DNA of 34,777 nucleotides from NCBI GenBank assembly GCA_026417755.1, contig JAOACQ010000113.1:1-34777 (forward strand), given 5' to 3'. A model generated the notes under the pieces. That model saw nothing but the letters and a program-made list of their open reading frames with translations, did not search any database and was not told where the DNA came from. Each line of letters begins with the position of its first letter. Position 1 is the stretch's first letter. Shown here piece by piece: positions 9,671 to 21,839 of this stretch. The DNA comes from Brevinematales bacterium (lineage in GTDB: Bacteria; Spirochaetota; Brevinematia; Brevinematales; JAOACQ01). The position numbers were made by a program, and so were the translations under genes.

Positions 9671-10030
9671 TTATATCTGAAAATAGATAAAGAAGAATTT
9701 CTTTTCGTTCAAAAATGAGACAACAAGATTTAATTCTTTTGCTTTTTCTTGAATTAATTTTATTTTTATTTCAATGAAGGAGTTATCAACGAAATAACAA
9801 AATAGCTTGTAATTATCTTTGTTTTTATCTAAGTTTCCAAATATTGAATTAATCGTTTGTTCATCGCTAATCCTGTCAACATTGAAAATTATTGCAAACC
9901 CGTTGATAAGCTCTGATGATTGTTTAAGTTTGTAATCAAGCAAAAGTTTTTTCTGATTTGGATTGAAAGGGATTGAGTAATCAATTAAATCAAAATTTTG
10001 TGGAATTCTTGTTTTTTTATTTGAAAACAT
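9671..10030 (-). CDS. hypothetical protein
   Basis: ORF with a strong RBS (aggagg, 6 nt before ATG); no recognisable family. Start chosen at the ATG two codons after the TTG in the ORF track. Confidence 0.65.
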   Translation of the reverse strand: MFSNKKTRIPQNFDLIDYSIPFNPNQKKLLLDYKLKQSSELINGFAIIFNVDRISDEQTINSIFGNLDKNKDNYKLFCYFVDNSFIEIKIKLIQEKAKELNLVVSFLNEKKFFFIYFQI

Positions 10031-10198
10031 ATACAACCTCCTATTATATATAACAAATCAATTTTTTATTTTTTAGGTGAAAAGATAAAAATTTTTTTGA
10101 TTATATTGAATTTGCGAGTGTCTAGTGGGTGTTTTTGATAAAATTTAAGTATATTTTTTAAAGAATGTTAAGGTCAGAATGATTTGGAGATTTATATT

Positions 10199-10720
10199 TT
10201 ATTTAAGATTATATACTGAATTAGCTATTATGCCGGTTAATATACCAGTAATGATACTTATAAAACAGAAAATAGAGATGATTAAGATGTTTGTATTTGT
10301 GAACCCAAAAATAGTGATGATTAAGATCCCCTGCCCGATTATATGAGAAAAAGAACCTATGACAGAAATCCCTATAAGGGATGCTTTTTTGATTAATTTT
10401 ATTGCTAATACTGAAAAGATAAATGAGAAAAATCCTCCACTGAGACTTAGCAAGAAGGTTATGCTTAAGAATGTGCCTGTTAATATTGAAGAGACAAAGA
10501 TTCTTGCCAATATAACGAATAGTGCTATTTTAAATTTTCTTTCGTTTATTAATATCAAAGAGATTATGTTAGCAAGACCTATTTTTACTATGAATGGTTT
10601 TGTTATTATAGAGTCTATTATTGATAGGAGAGATGATAAGGCGATTAAAAAAGCCAGGAGAATATTTTTTTCTTTATCAGTTAATTTTTCATAATTTCTT
10701 AAATCATTCAGTAATTCCAT
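10199..10720 (-). CDS. Gx transporter family / heptaprenyl diphosphate synthase component I-like membrane protein
   Basis: Multi-TM protein LLSIIDSIITKPFIVKIGLANIISLILI..SLSGGFFSF; adjacent to a NusG domain II protein, a common pairing. Confidence 0.75.
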   Translation of the reverse strand: MELLNDLRNYEKLTDKEKNILLAFLIALSSLLSIIDSIITKPFIVKIGLANIISLILINERKFKIALFVILARIFVSSILTGTFLSITFLLSLSGGFFSFIFSVLAIKLIKKASLIGISVIGSFSHIIGQGILIITIFGFTNTNILIISIFCFISIITGILTGIIANSVYNLK

Positions 10721-11066
10721 CTATGTTATCCTTTTCTTCTCCAATTATCCTTACAGTTATCATATTTGGTGGACAAACTATCCCATCATTTACCTTTGAA
10801 ATTTTAAATTTCTGACATATCTTTTTTGGGCAATGGCTTTCTATAATAGATACGCTACCATTCTTTATTTCTATCTGATAGCTACCTAGTTTGCCATTGA
10901 GTTTTATTATTCTATTAATTTCAAGTGAGTAAGAGTATAGCCCTTCCGGAGAAGAAATAATGACATATTTCCCTTCTTTTGTTGCTTTCCCATAAAAAAT
11001 GCCAGCAAAAGAAAAAATAAATAATAATATTATGATTATTAAGTCTGTTAGATTAAATTTTTTCAC
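10704..11066 (-). CDS. NusG domain II-containing protein
   Basis: N-terminal TM, then GSYQIEIKNGSVSIIESHCPKKICQKF..GIVCPPNMITVRIIG, typical of the NusG domain II family. GTG start preceded by gaggag. Confidence 0.8.
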   Translation of the reverse strand: MKKFNLTDLIIIILLFIFSFAGIFYGKATKEGKYVIISSPEGLYSYSLEINRIIKLNGKLGSYQIEIKNGSVSIIESHCPKKICQKFKISKVNDGIVCPPNMITVRIIGEEKDNIDGITE

Positions 11067-11067
11067 C

Positions 11068-11925
11068 TTACTCCTCAAGTATAGAAGTATCAAGATATTT
11101 TATTTCAGCTTTATCAAGTAATTGTTGAATAATATGTTCTTTTGTTTCTTTTATGGCTTCCGATACTAAAAATTCTGCAAGTTCTCTTTTTATTTCTGAA
11201 TATTCTGGCCTTTTTCCAGCTTTAAACTCAATGATTTTATATATAAATATTCCCATTTCTGATCGGAGTATAATATTTTTTTGCTCAGGATTTTCTTTAA
11301 ATTCTTCTATTACTTCCGGGGGCAGTTTATAATCTGGTATCTCGTTGTGATAAAAATAATCTACATTTTCTTCTTTCAACTTTTTTTCGATTTCATCAAT
11401 TAAGTTTAAATTATTTAAATCATTAAGGAGTAAATCCGCCTTTGCTTCATTCTCTGTATATATTTCGTAAAGACTAAGTAAATCCGGTTCTTTTATAAAT
11501 TCTTTGTTTGATTCATAAAAGTTTTTCAGTTCTTCTTCTGTGAAAGAGATGTTGTTTATTCCATATTCATTGAAAAACTTATTCATTATTTCTTCATTTT
11601 TTATTTCTTCAAATAATTCCGTTTCAGATAGACCGATTTTTTTTAGATCTTCTTTTAAATCTTCTTCATCAACAGAAGATTTGATTTCTTCTAGTTTTTC
11701 CAAAACTTCTTTTTCATTTATAGAGATATTCTTTTTATTAGCCTCCTGAAGTATTAAAATCCTTTCAATTAAAGTATGTAATGCTTCGGTTTTTATAAAT
11801 TTTTTATTTTCTTTGGTCAATTCAAAGTTTTCGTCCTCCTGAAATTCAAATAGAATTCTTTTTAAAAATTTTTCAAACTTTTCTGTAGAGATTGTTTCTC
11901 CGTTTACAATTGCTATATTTGCCAT
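11068..11925 (-). CDS. SurA N-terminal / PpiC-type peptidylprolyl isomerase-like protein, no evident signal peptide
   Basis: MANIAIVNGETISTEKFEKFLKR (SurA_N start), helix-rich chaperone-like region, parvulin-like C-terminal half. Confidence 0.7.
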   Translation of the reverse strand: MANIAIVNGETISTEKFEKFLKRILFEFQEDENFELTKENKKFIKTEALHTLIERILILQEANKKNISINEKEVLEKLEEIKSSVDEEDLKEDLKKIGLSETELFEEIKNEEIMNKFFNEYGINNISFTEEELKNFYESNKEFIKEPDLLSLYEIYTENEAKADLLLNDLNNLNLIDEIEKKLKEENVDYFYHNEIPDYKLPPEVIEEFKENPEQKNIILRSEMGIFIYKIIEFKAGKRPEYSEIKRELAEFLVSEAIKETKEHIIQQLLDKAEIKYLDTSILEE

Positions 11926-11996
11926 TCATTCCTCCCTTATTATCTCAAGATTATAATACCTAATTGAAAAAACTGCAAAATAATTTCAAAAAACTA

Positions 11997-12025
11997 TTGA
12001 CATATTAAAGATAAAATGTTAAAAT
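11997..12025 (+). promoter_or_regulatory. sigma70-type promoter of the Rrf2-cysK-metY operon
   Basis: TTGACA (11997-12002)-17 nt-TAAAAT (12020-12025), upstream of an Rrf2 gene with aaggag RBS. Confidence 0.7.
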
Positions 12026-12061
12026 ATAGTATACTATTTTAATATGAATAGTATATTTTAA
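12019..12061. promoter_or_regulatory. candidate repressor operator overlapping the -10/TSS
   Basis: Perfect 10-bp inverted repeat TTAAAATATA (12019-12028)/TATATTTTAA (12052-12061), inner CTATT/AATAG pair, and direct repeats ATAGTATA starting at 12026 and 12048. Confidence 0.55.
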
Positions 12062-12071
12062 GGAGAGAAAT

Positions 12072-12509
12072 ATGAGACTAACTACCAAAACAAGATATGG
12101 TCTAAGGTTGCTTCTTGGTTTTGCTTTGAGATATAATAAAGGTTATGTTCAATTGAATGAGGTTGCTAAGGCAGAGGGAGTTACAGAAAAATATGCCGAG
12201 CAGATTGTAAGGATATTAAAGATTGGTGGGCTTCTTACTTCTCAAAGAGGAGTACAGGGAGGGTATATATTATCCTATCCACCAGAAAAGATAACAGTAT
12301 TTCAGGTTGTAGAGACTCTTGAAGGCAAATTTTCTATTATCGATTGTGTTGATAAAAAGAATTGTGAGCGTATATCAACTTGTGTTGTTAGAAAAGTATG
12401 GTCAAAGTTGACAGAAGATATGATTAAGACTCTTAAGTCAATAACTCTTGCAGATCTTGTAGAAGATTACAAGAAAGAAAACTCTGCTCAAGTTACTTAT
12501 GAGATTTAG
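12072..12509 (+). CDS. Rrf2 family transcriptional regulator (CymR position, IscR-like Cys triad)
   Basis: [49 protein letters not shown] (wHTH plus wing); C-x5-C-x5-C in [13 protein letters not shown]. Confidence 0.93.
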   Translation: MRLTTKTRYGLRLLLGFALRYNKGYVQLNEVAKAEGVTEKYAEQIVRILKIGGLLTSQRGVQGGYILSYPPEKITVFQVVETLEGKFSIIDCVDKKNCERISTCVVRKVWSKLTEDMIKTLKSITLADLVEDYKKENSAQVTYEI

Positions 12510-12519
12510 GGAGGATTTT

Positions 12520-13440
12520 ATGGGTTTAGCAAATTCAATTACAGAACTTATCGGAAATACACCAATTTTAAGATTGAATAAGATTTCTCAAGGGCTCGGA
12601 GCTGAAATCTTACTTAAATGTGAGTTTTTTAATCCGCTTTCAAGTGTTAAGGATAGAATCGGACTTGCAATGATAGAAGCAGCAGAAAGAGAAGGAAGGA
12701 TTAAAGAAGACACTATTATTATTGAGCCTACGAGTGGGAATACTGGTATTGCACTAGCGTTTGTATGTGCTGCGAAAGGGTATAGACTTATTCTTACTAT
12801 GCCTGAGACTATGAGTATAGAAAGAAGAAAATTACTGAAAATATTTGGGGCTGAGCTTGTTTTGACGCCGGGTGCGGAAGGTATGACAGGAGCTGTTAAA
12901 AAGGCAGAGGAACTTGCAAAAGAGATTCCTGGTTCTATAATATTACAACAATTTGAAAATCCGGCTAATCCAGAAATACATAGAAAGACAACAGCCCAAG
13001 AGATCCTTAAGGATACTGGAGGTGATGTTGATATCCTTGTTGCAGGAATTGGAACAGGGGGGTCATTTACTGGTATAAGTGAAGTGATGAAATCCAAAAA
13101 TCCAAATTTTAAGTCAATTGCTGTTGAGCCGGTTGATTCACCTGTTTTGTCGGGGGGTAAACCAGGACCACATAAAATTCAAGGGATTGGGGCAGGGTTT
13201 GTTCCAAAAGTGCTCAACAGGGATATGATAGATGAAATTATACAGGTGAAACATGAAGATGCAGGTGAAGCAGCTAGACTTTTGGCAAAAAAGGAGGGTG
13301 TTCTTGTTGGTATTTCTTCTGGGGCAAATTTGTGGGCAGCTATACAGGTTGCTAAAAGAGAAGAAAATAGAGGTAAAAAGATTCTCACAATAGCAGCTGA
13401 TACGGGAGAAAGATATTTATCAACATGGTTATTTGAATAA
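12520..13440 (+). CDS. cysK: cysteine synthase A (O-acetylserine sulfhydrylase)
   Basis: [23 protein letters not shown] (PLP Lys), [41 protein letters not shown]. Confidence 0.96.
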   Translation: MGLANSITELIGNTPILRLNKISQGLGAEILLKCEFFNPLSSVKDRIGLAMIEAAEREGRIKEDTIIIEPTSGNTGIALAFVCAAKGYRLILTMPETMSIERRKLLKIFGAELVLTPGAEGMTGAVKKAEELAKEIPGSIILQQFENPANPEIHRKTTAQEILKDTGGDVDILVAGIGTGGSFTGISEVMKSKNPNFKSIAVEPVDSPVLSGGKPGPHKIQGIGAGFVPKVLNRDMIDEIIQVKHEDAGEAARLLAKKEGVLVGISSGANLWAAIQVAKREENRGKKILTIAADTGERYLSTWLFE

Positions 13441-13459
13441 AATTTTGGAGGGAAAATTT

Positions 13460-14740
13460 ATGGAATTTAAAGGTTTTGATACTCTTGCTATTCATGCAGG
13501 ATTAAAACTTGATGAAAGTTTATCTAGAGCAACTCCTGTTTATAGGACTAGTTCATATGTTTTTAAGTCAACAGAGCATGCAGCAAATCTTTTTGGTCTT
13601 AAAGAGATGGGAAATATTTATACAAGAATTATGAATCCAACTCAGGAAGTCCTTGAAAATAGAATGGCAGCACTTGAAGGTGGGGCGGCAGCTCTTGCTT
13701 TATCATCGGGAACATCAGCAATATTTTATACAATTATAAACATTATGAAGGAAGGAGATGAATTTGTATCGGCTAACAATCTATATGGTGGAACATTTAC
13801 AATGTTTAATGATATTTTACCTCAATTTGGCATAAAGGCTAAATTTGTTGATCCAAAAGATCCACAAAATTTTAGGAAGGCAATAAATTCAAAAACTAAA
13901 GCTATCTTTGTAGAAACAATAGGTAACCCTTCCCTTGATGTTTCTGATATTGAGGAAATAGCAAAGGTTGCACATGAAAATGAAATTCCGCTTATAGTCG
14001 ATTCTACTTTTACGACACCATACTTGCTAAGACCGATAGAATATGGTGCGGATATTGTTATACATTCTCTTACAAAATGGATAGGTGGGCATGGAACAGC
14101 TATAGGTGGTATAGTTATTGATTCTGGTAACTTTAACTGGCAGAACAAAAAGTTTCCACTATATACAGAACCAGAAGCCAGTTATCATAATATGAGATTT
14201 GCTTATGATCTAGGAGATATGAATAAGATTGCCTTTATCTTGAGAATGAGGCTTGTCCCTTTAAGAAATTTAGGTGCTTGTATTTCTCCTGATAATGCAT
14301 GGATATTTTTACAGGGGATTGAGACTTTATCTTTGAGAATGGAGAGACATTCTTACAATGCTCTTAAGGTTGCAGAATTTCTTGCCAATCACCCTAAAGT
14401 CAGTTGGGTTAGATATCCAGGGCTTAAAGATGATCCATCTTACAAAGTTGCTTCTAAGTATCTCAAGAAGGGGTTTGGTGGGATGGTTGTCTTTGGAATA
14501 AAGGGAGGAAAGGAGGCTGGACAAAAGTTTATTGAGGCTTTAAAGTTGTTTTCTCATCTTGCGAATGTTGGTGATGCAAAGAGTCTTGCAATACATCCAG
14601 CTACTACTACGCATTCTCAGCTTTCTCCAGAAGATCAGCTTGCTGGCGGTATAACTCCAGAACTCATACGATTATCTATAGGCATTGAGTATATAGATGA
14701 TATAATCAATGATATTTCACAGGCTCTTGATAGAAGTTAA
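13460..14740 (+). CDS. metY: O-acetylhomoserine aminocarboxypropyltransferase/sulfhydrylase
   Basis: GFDTLAIHAG, YTRIMNPTQEVLENRMAALEGG, DSTFTTPYLLRPIEYGADIVIHSLTKWIGGHGTAIGGIVID: PLP-dependent MetY/Cys-Met family. Confidence 0.95.
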   Translation: MEFKGFDTLAIHAGLKLDESLSRATPVYRTSSYVFKSTEHAANLFGLKEMGNIYTRIMNPTQEVLENRMAALEGGAAALALSSGTSAIFYTIINIMKEGDEFVSANNLYGGTFTMFNDILPQFGIKAKFVDPKDPQNFRKAINSKTKAIFVETIGNPSLDVSDIEEIAKVAHENEIPLIVDSTFTTPYLLRPIEYGADIVIHSLTKWIGGHGTAIGGIVIDSGNFNWQNKKFPLYTEPEASYHNMRFAYDLGDMNKIAFILRMRLVPLRNLGACISPDNAWIFLQGIETLSLRMERHSYNALKVAEFLANHPKVSWVRYPGLKDDPSYKVASKYLKKGFGGMVVFGIKGGKEAGQKFIEALKLFSHLANVGDAKSLAIHPATTTHSQLSPEDQLAGGITPELIRLSIGIEYIDDIINDISQALDRS

Positions 14741-14751
14741 GACTTATATTT

Positions 14752-14789
14752 CTCACAATGACAGAAAAACTGTCATTGTGAGTTTTTTT
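14752..14789 (+). terminator. rho-independent terminator after metY
   Basis: Perfect 13-bp stem CTCACAATGACAG (14752-14764), AAAAA loop, CTGTCATTGTGAG (14770-14782), then TTTTTTT. Confidence 0.93.
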
Positions 14790-14858
14790 AATATGAAAAT
14801 ATAACTTAAAGACTCAAAAAGTATTTTGTAGATAACTTAGCTTTAAAGAGGGTGTATT

Positions 14859-15062
14859 ATGAGAGCAAAGATAAACGGAGAATATATTGAGTTTGTTAAT
14901 GATGTGAATTTGCTTGATTTTATTCAGAAAGATAAAAAGTTAAACCCAAAGAGTATAGTAATTGAATACAATGGAAAAGTCTTGAAAAAAGAAGAATGGC
15001 AGAATACTTTTATAAAGGATGGAGATATAATTGAGATTGTACATTTTGTGGGTGGTGGATAG
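14859..15062 (+). CDS. thiS: sulfur carrier protein ThiS
   Basis: 67 aa; IVIEYNGKVLKKEEWQNTFIKDGDIIEIVHFVGGG with C-terminal GG. Confidence 0.92.
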   Translation: MRAKINGEYIEFVNDVNLLDFIQKDKKLNPKSIVIEYNGKVLKKEEWQNTFIKDGDIIEIVHFVGGG

Positions 15063-15599
15063 ATGAGAATTGGCATAGCTGGCGTAGGTGGTATAGGTAG
15101 TAATGTTATTCTTCATCTTGTGAGAGCAGGAGTCAAAAATTTCAGAGTGGTTGATTTTGACGTAGTTCAACCTTCTAATCTGAATAGGCAATTTTATTTT
15201 ATAGATCAAATTGGAATGTCCAAGGTAGAAGCTATTAAATTAAATCTTATGCGTATTGCAAACGGTTTGGATATTATTTCTGAAAATAAGAAACTTTCGG
15301 AAGAAAATATTATTGAAACTTTTAAAGATTGTGAAATAGTTGTTGAAGGGTTTGATAACGAATTTGATAAAACAATGCTTATAAGAATGCTTTTTGATTC
15401 TAAGAAATTGATTGTTTCTGCAAATGGTGTCGCTGGAATAGATACTTCAAGTATTATTGTTAAGAATATTTCGGGAAACATATTTATAGTTGGAGATTTT
15501 TCAACTGATATAAAGAATTCAAAGTTATATTCTCATAAAGTTAGTCATATCGCTTCTCTTATGGCCGAGATTGTCCTTAAAAAATTAGAAAATAATTAA
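15063..15599 (+). CDS. thiF: ThiF-like adenylyltransferase (ThiF family 2 type)
   Basis: IGIAGVGGIGSNVILHLVRAGVKNFRVVDFDVVQPSNLNRQFYFIDQIGMSKVEA; 178 aa, no Zn-binding Cys pairs; abuts thiS. Confidence 0.88.
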   Translation: MRIGIAGVGGIGSNVILHLVRAGVKNFRVVDFDVVQPSNLNRQFYFIDQIGMSKVEAIKLNLMRIANGLDIISENKKLSEENIIETFKDCEIVVEGFDNEFDKTMLIRMLFDSKKLIVSANGVAGIDTSSIIVKNISGNIFIVGDFSTDIKNSKLYSHKVSHIASLMAEIVLKKLENN

Positions 15600-15642
15600 T
15601 TTCTATGTTAAAATTTAAACTGAAGATCTCAAGGAGGCTCAA

Positions 15643-17190
15643 ATGAAAAATTTTTTAATCTTTATAATTTTTATGACCTCGTTTCTTTATTCTCAGGAGG
15701 AATCAAAGGGTAAAATTGTATTACCTGATACTCCAATAGTTATAGAAGATGAGAGTAAAGAAAATATTGAAAACAAAGAAAAGAAATCTGAGATTAAGAG
15801 AAGAAATATTGATGTTGAAGAGCTTTCAAAGATTCAAATGAGTAAAAAATTTAAAGAGGATATAGAAGAAAAGAAAGAGAATGAATTCTCTATTTCTTCT
15901 CTTCAGTTTTCTTATGGGATGTATGAAAACTTCCTTGTAAATATGGAGACAGCTCGTAAAATGACGAATTTCAGCTATTTTGTTTCTTTCTTAAGAAACA
16001 CAAGAGGGAGTGTTGGTATAGATACCAATATTTATTATAATACAGAAAGGGCTATAGATGATCTTTATCTTAATATGGAGTATAATCTTACAAAAGAATT
16101 TGCAGTTTCGCTTGATGCTGGGTATTATAACAGGACTCTCGGGTTATTTACCAATTCTTCTGTGGTAAATGAAAATAAATTTTATATTCCTTTGAAACTA
16201 AAAGGTGTTTATAGTGGAGAAGATTTTTTGACGGTGAATGGAACATTGAGTGGCCAATACTTTGCTTTAAAGCATAAACTGTCGGGAGATTATACAAGAA
16301 CCAATCTTTATGAATTTTCTTTAGAATTGGAGGTCGAGAAAACCTGGGGTAAGGATAATTTCTTGAATGGAGAATTGGTTTACAATATGTGTTATGATTA
16401 TGAAGCAGAACACACAGGGGGATTGTCTTTAAGGGATAGATTGCCTCTTCTTCCTTATCTGTCTTTACAATTTGGGGCGGGTTTGTTTTTTTTTGGTTAT
16501 AAAGGGTTTTTCTGGTTCCCGGAGTTAATTATTTTTTATAGAATAATAGAAAATTTAAATTTTAAGACTGGTATAACTGGAAATGTAGATTTTAAAAAAT
16601 CTGAAAGAATTTTGAATCAAAATCAGATATATTACACTAAATTTCATCCTAGTGAAAACTGGACTTATCTTTTAGGAATATATTATAGACCAATTGAGAC
16701 TATTGTTATTGGTTTTGATGGGACTTATGATTATTACATAACTTTAAGAAATTATGCTTATAACAATCTTAATGGTCTTTATTATATAGAAAACAGGACA
16801 AATGTAAATATCTTTACTTTTTCTCCGTATGTAAATTTTAATCTTGTAGAAGATCTTTTATTTTCAATAGGGACAAAGATAAGAATTTTTGATAGAAATG
16901 AAATTCTTCTTCTCAATGACTATGAAATTACATTGAAGTTAGAATACTATTTTAAGCAAATTGGGCTTAATATTGGTTCTCAACTAGGCTATCTTGGGCC
17001 AAAAAATATAGGGGATAATCAGGTTACTCCTACTTACTGGAAGTGGAATATATATGCTTCTCAAAGGGTTAATGAGAGTTTACAACTAGAGGCAAGATTT
17101 AACAATATTTTGAATCAAAAGGTTTTTGATGGTATTTATTTGCCGGAGAGTGGATTTTCGTTTGATCTTGGGCTTACTTTTAAATTCTGA
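15643..17190 (+). CDS. outer-membrane beta-barrel protein (TonB-dependent receptor-like barrel without plug)
   Basis: Signal peptide [31 protein letters not shown]-terminal motif, alternating amphipathic strands, C-terminal Phe (LGLTFKF). Confidence 0.7.
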   Translation: MKNFLIFIIFMTSFLYSQEESKGKIVLPDTPIVIEDESKENIENKEKKSEIKRRNIDVEELSKIQMSKKFKEDIEEKKENEFSISSLQFSYGMYENFLVNMETARKMTNFSYFVSFLRNTRGSVGIDTNIYYNTERAIDDLYLNMEYNLTKEFAVSLDAGYYNRTLGLFTNSSVVNENKFYIPLKLKGVYSGEDFLTVNGTLSGQYFALKHKLSGDYTRTNLYEFSLELEVEKTWGKDNFLNGELVYNMCYDYEAEHTGGLSLRDRLPLLPYLSLQFGAGLFFFGYKGFFWFPELIIFYRIIENLNFKTGITGNVDFKKSERILNQNQIYYTKFHPSENWTYLLGIYYRPIETIVIGFDGTYDYYITLRNYAYNNLNGLYYIENRTNVNIFTFSPYVNFNLVEDLLFSIGTKIRIFDRNEILLLNDYEITLKLEYYFKQIGLNIGSQLGYLGPKNIGDNQVTPTYWKWNIYASQRVNESLQLEARFNNILNQKVFDGIYLPESGFSFDLGLTFKF

Positions 17191-17201
17191 TCAGAGGTAA
17201 A

Positions 17202-20033
<2,832 letters not shown>

Positions 20034-20101
20034 TGATTTGTTTAAAATAAGACTTTTCTTCTTTAAGTAGTGATAAGTGAAAGAGGTGGAATTTCCATAA
20101 T

Positions 20102-20130
20102 TTTACAAATTTTCTTTTTTGTTCTATAAT
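20102..20130 (+). promoter_or_regulatory. sigma70-type promoter positioned for a leaderless transcript
   Basis: TTTACA (20102-20107)-17 nt-TATAAT (20125-20130); the ATG lies at 20137, 7 nt past the last -10 base. Confidence 0.7.
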
Positions 20131-20136
20131 TTTTTT

Positions 20137-21726
20137 ATGAGAAAAGTAATATTATTAATATTTTTTATTATTTTAGCAATTAATTTTTATGCGAATGATA
20201 CATATGTTAACTATAATCCAGATATAGCTTTTCCAATTATAAAAAAAAGTGAAAGTATTAGATTGTTGAGAGAAAAAATTGTTTATTCGAATAATACTTT
20301 TTATACGGTTTTCTTTTTCTCAAATTCTACTTCATTGACTCAAAATATTGAAATAGGATTTCCAATTAAAGGATATTTTTTGTATAATGGACCTGGTGAT
20401 ATAGATATAGCAGAAGGAGAGGGGGCATCAGAAAAAGAAATAAAAGAAATGATTAAACAGAATATAATAAATCATTTCAAGTTTAAAACATTTGTGGATG
20501 GTGCAGAAAGAAAAAGAAAAATTTTTGTAAATTATGAAAAAAATAGATCTATAAGTTCAATGTTTGTTATGGAACTTTCATTTGCACCCGAAGAGCTGAA
20601 AGTAATTTCTAATATATATAATTATCCACCTGATAGGATAAGTGGTTATGAGATTGATAAAAATATTATTGAATATATTTGGAAAAGTGGCAACGCTTGG
20701 AAAAATGGTATAGAACGGGTAGAATGTGAATTTTATATACCAAAGAATAAAAACACAAACTTTAATATTGATCATAATTATTTTCGGTTTCACTATGATA
20801 TTCCTATCTTTCCTTTTTTTCAATACTATATTTCTTTTAAACCAAATGTCTTTAATATGAGAGATAATACGGAATATTTTATTATATATTGCAATTTAAC
20901 AAATTATATCCCTCTTGATGATATTAAAATAGAGTGGGGATATGAAAGTTTTACCAATTTTAGTTTTCTTACTGTTTTATATGAAAATAGTAAAAAAGGA
21001 GATTTTACTATTTTTACAAATAATTACAATGAGATTCATAAGATTTTTTCTGATATTGACGGAATAGTTTCCTTTTTGATTGCTTATAATGAATTGGTTA
21101 CAAAGGATGTTTCTGATAAAGTTTTAAGATACGGGGTCGTTTTTCAGAGTAATGATTTTATTAATGAAGCATATAATGCTTTGACTTTAGGAACTAATAA
21201 TGATAAATGGTCAAAGTATTTTTATATGTTTGATTGGTATAAAAATGGACAAAGGTATAATTTCTCCACCAATTTCATAATAGATTTTAACAAATATTTG
21301 GCGAAGAGAAAAGATGAATATAAAATGGAAATTTTATTTAAAAAAGGTATTGAATACTATAAGAATAAAATGACAGATGAAGCCATAAGAATATTTCATT
21401 ATATTGAAAAGGATGATTATGTAAAAGGTTTATTTTATTATATCGGTAATTGTTATATGGATAAAAATGAATATATGGTTGCTATTGAATATTACAATAA
21501 CAGTATAAAGAAGATGGAGTTTATTGATAAATCTTATTATAATCTTGCTTGTGCTTATAGCCTTTTGGGAGATTTGAGAAAATCAGAAAAAATGCTTAAA
21601 AAGGCTTTTGAAAACGGATATACGAACATCTTGTATATTCAAAGAGATAAAGATCTTGAGAATCTAAGAAAATCAAAAAAATGGAATCAACTTTATAATT
21701 ATCTTAATAAGTTTATAAAAAAATAA
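20137..21726 (+). CDS. exported protein with DUF4424-like N-terminal region and C-terminal TPR repeats
   Basis: Signal peptide MRKVILLIFFIILAINFYA; TPR-like KGIEYYKNKMTDEAIRIFHYIE..YYIGNCYMDKNEYMVAIEYYNNSIKKM..SYYNLACAYSLLGD. ATG chosen over the upstream TTG in the ORF track. Confidence 0.75.
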   Translation: MRKVILLIFFIILAINFYANDTYVNYNPDIAFPIIKKSESIRLLREKIVYSNNTFYTVFFFSNSTSLTQNIEIGFPIKGYFLYNGPGDIDIAEGEGASEKEIKEMIKQNIINHFKFKTFVDGAERKRKIFVNYEKNRSISSMFVMELSFAPEELKVISNIYNYPPDRISGYEIDKNIIEYIWKSGNAWKNGIERVECEFYIPKNKNTNFNIDHNYFRFHYDIPIFPFFQYYISFKPNVFNMRDNTEYFIIYCNLTNYIPLDDIKIEWGYESFTNFSFLTVLYENSKKGDFTIFTNNYNEIHKIFSDIDGIVSFLIAYNELVTKDVSDKVLRYGVVFQSNDFINEAYNALTLGTNNDKWSKYFYMFDWYKNGQRYNFSTNFIIDFNKYLAKRKDEYKMEILFKKGIEYYKNKMTDEAIRIFHYIEKDDYVKGLFYYIGNCYMDKNEYMVAIEYYNNSIKKMEFIDKSYYNLACAYSLLGDLRKSEKMLKKAFENGYTNILYIQRDKDLENLRKSKKWNQLYNYLNKFIKK

Positions 21727-21800
21727 ACAATAATGTGATTTATTAAAAAAATCTAACTTTTTTCTATAATATCATATATTTTATAAAAACTCAATAAAAG

Positions 21801-21830
21801 GAGGGCTTTACTATTTTTTGTAAAGCCCTC
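21801..21830. terminator. hairpin between convergent genes (candidate bidirectional terminator)
   Basis: Perfect 11-bp stem GAGGGCTTTAC / GTAAAGCCCTC with 8-nt loop between two convergent ORFs; T-tract weak on both sides. Confidence 0.7.
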
Positions 21831-21839
21831 AAATTAGAT

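Noticed and set aside
12588-13388. Minus-strand ORFs within cysK
   Set aside because: Antisense shadows; Ser/Pro/Ile-rich with no supporting signal.
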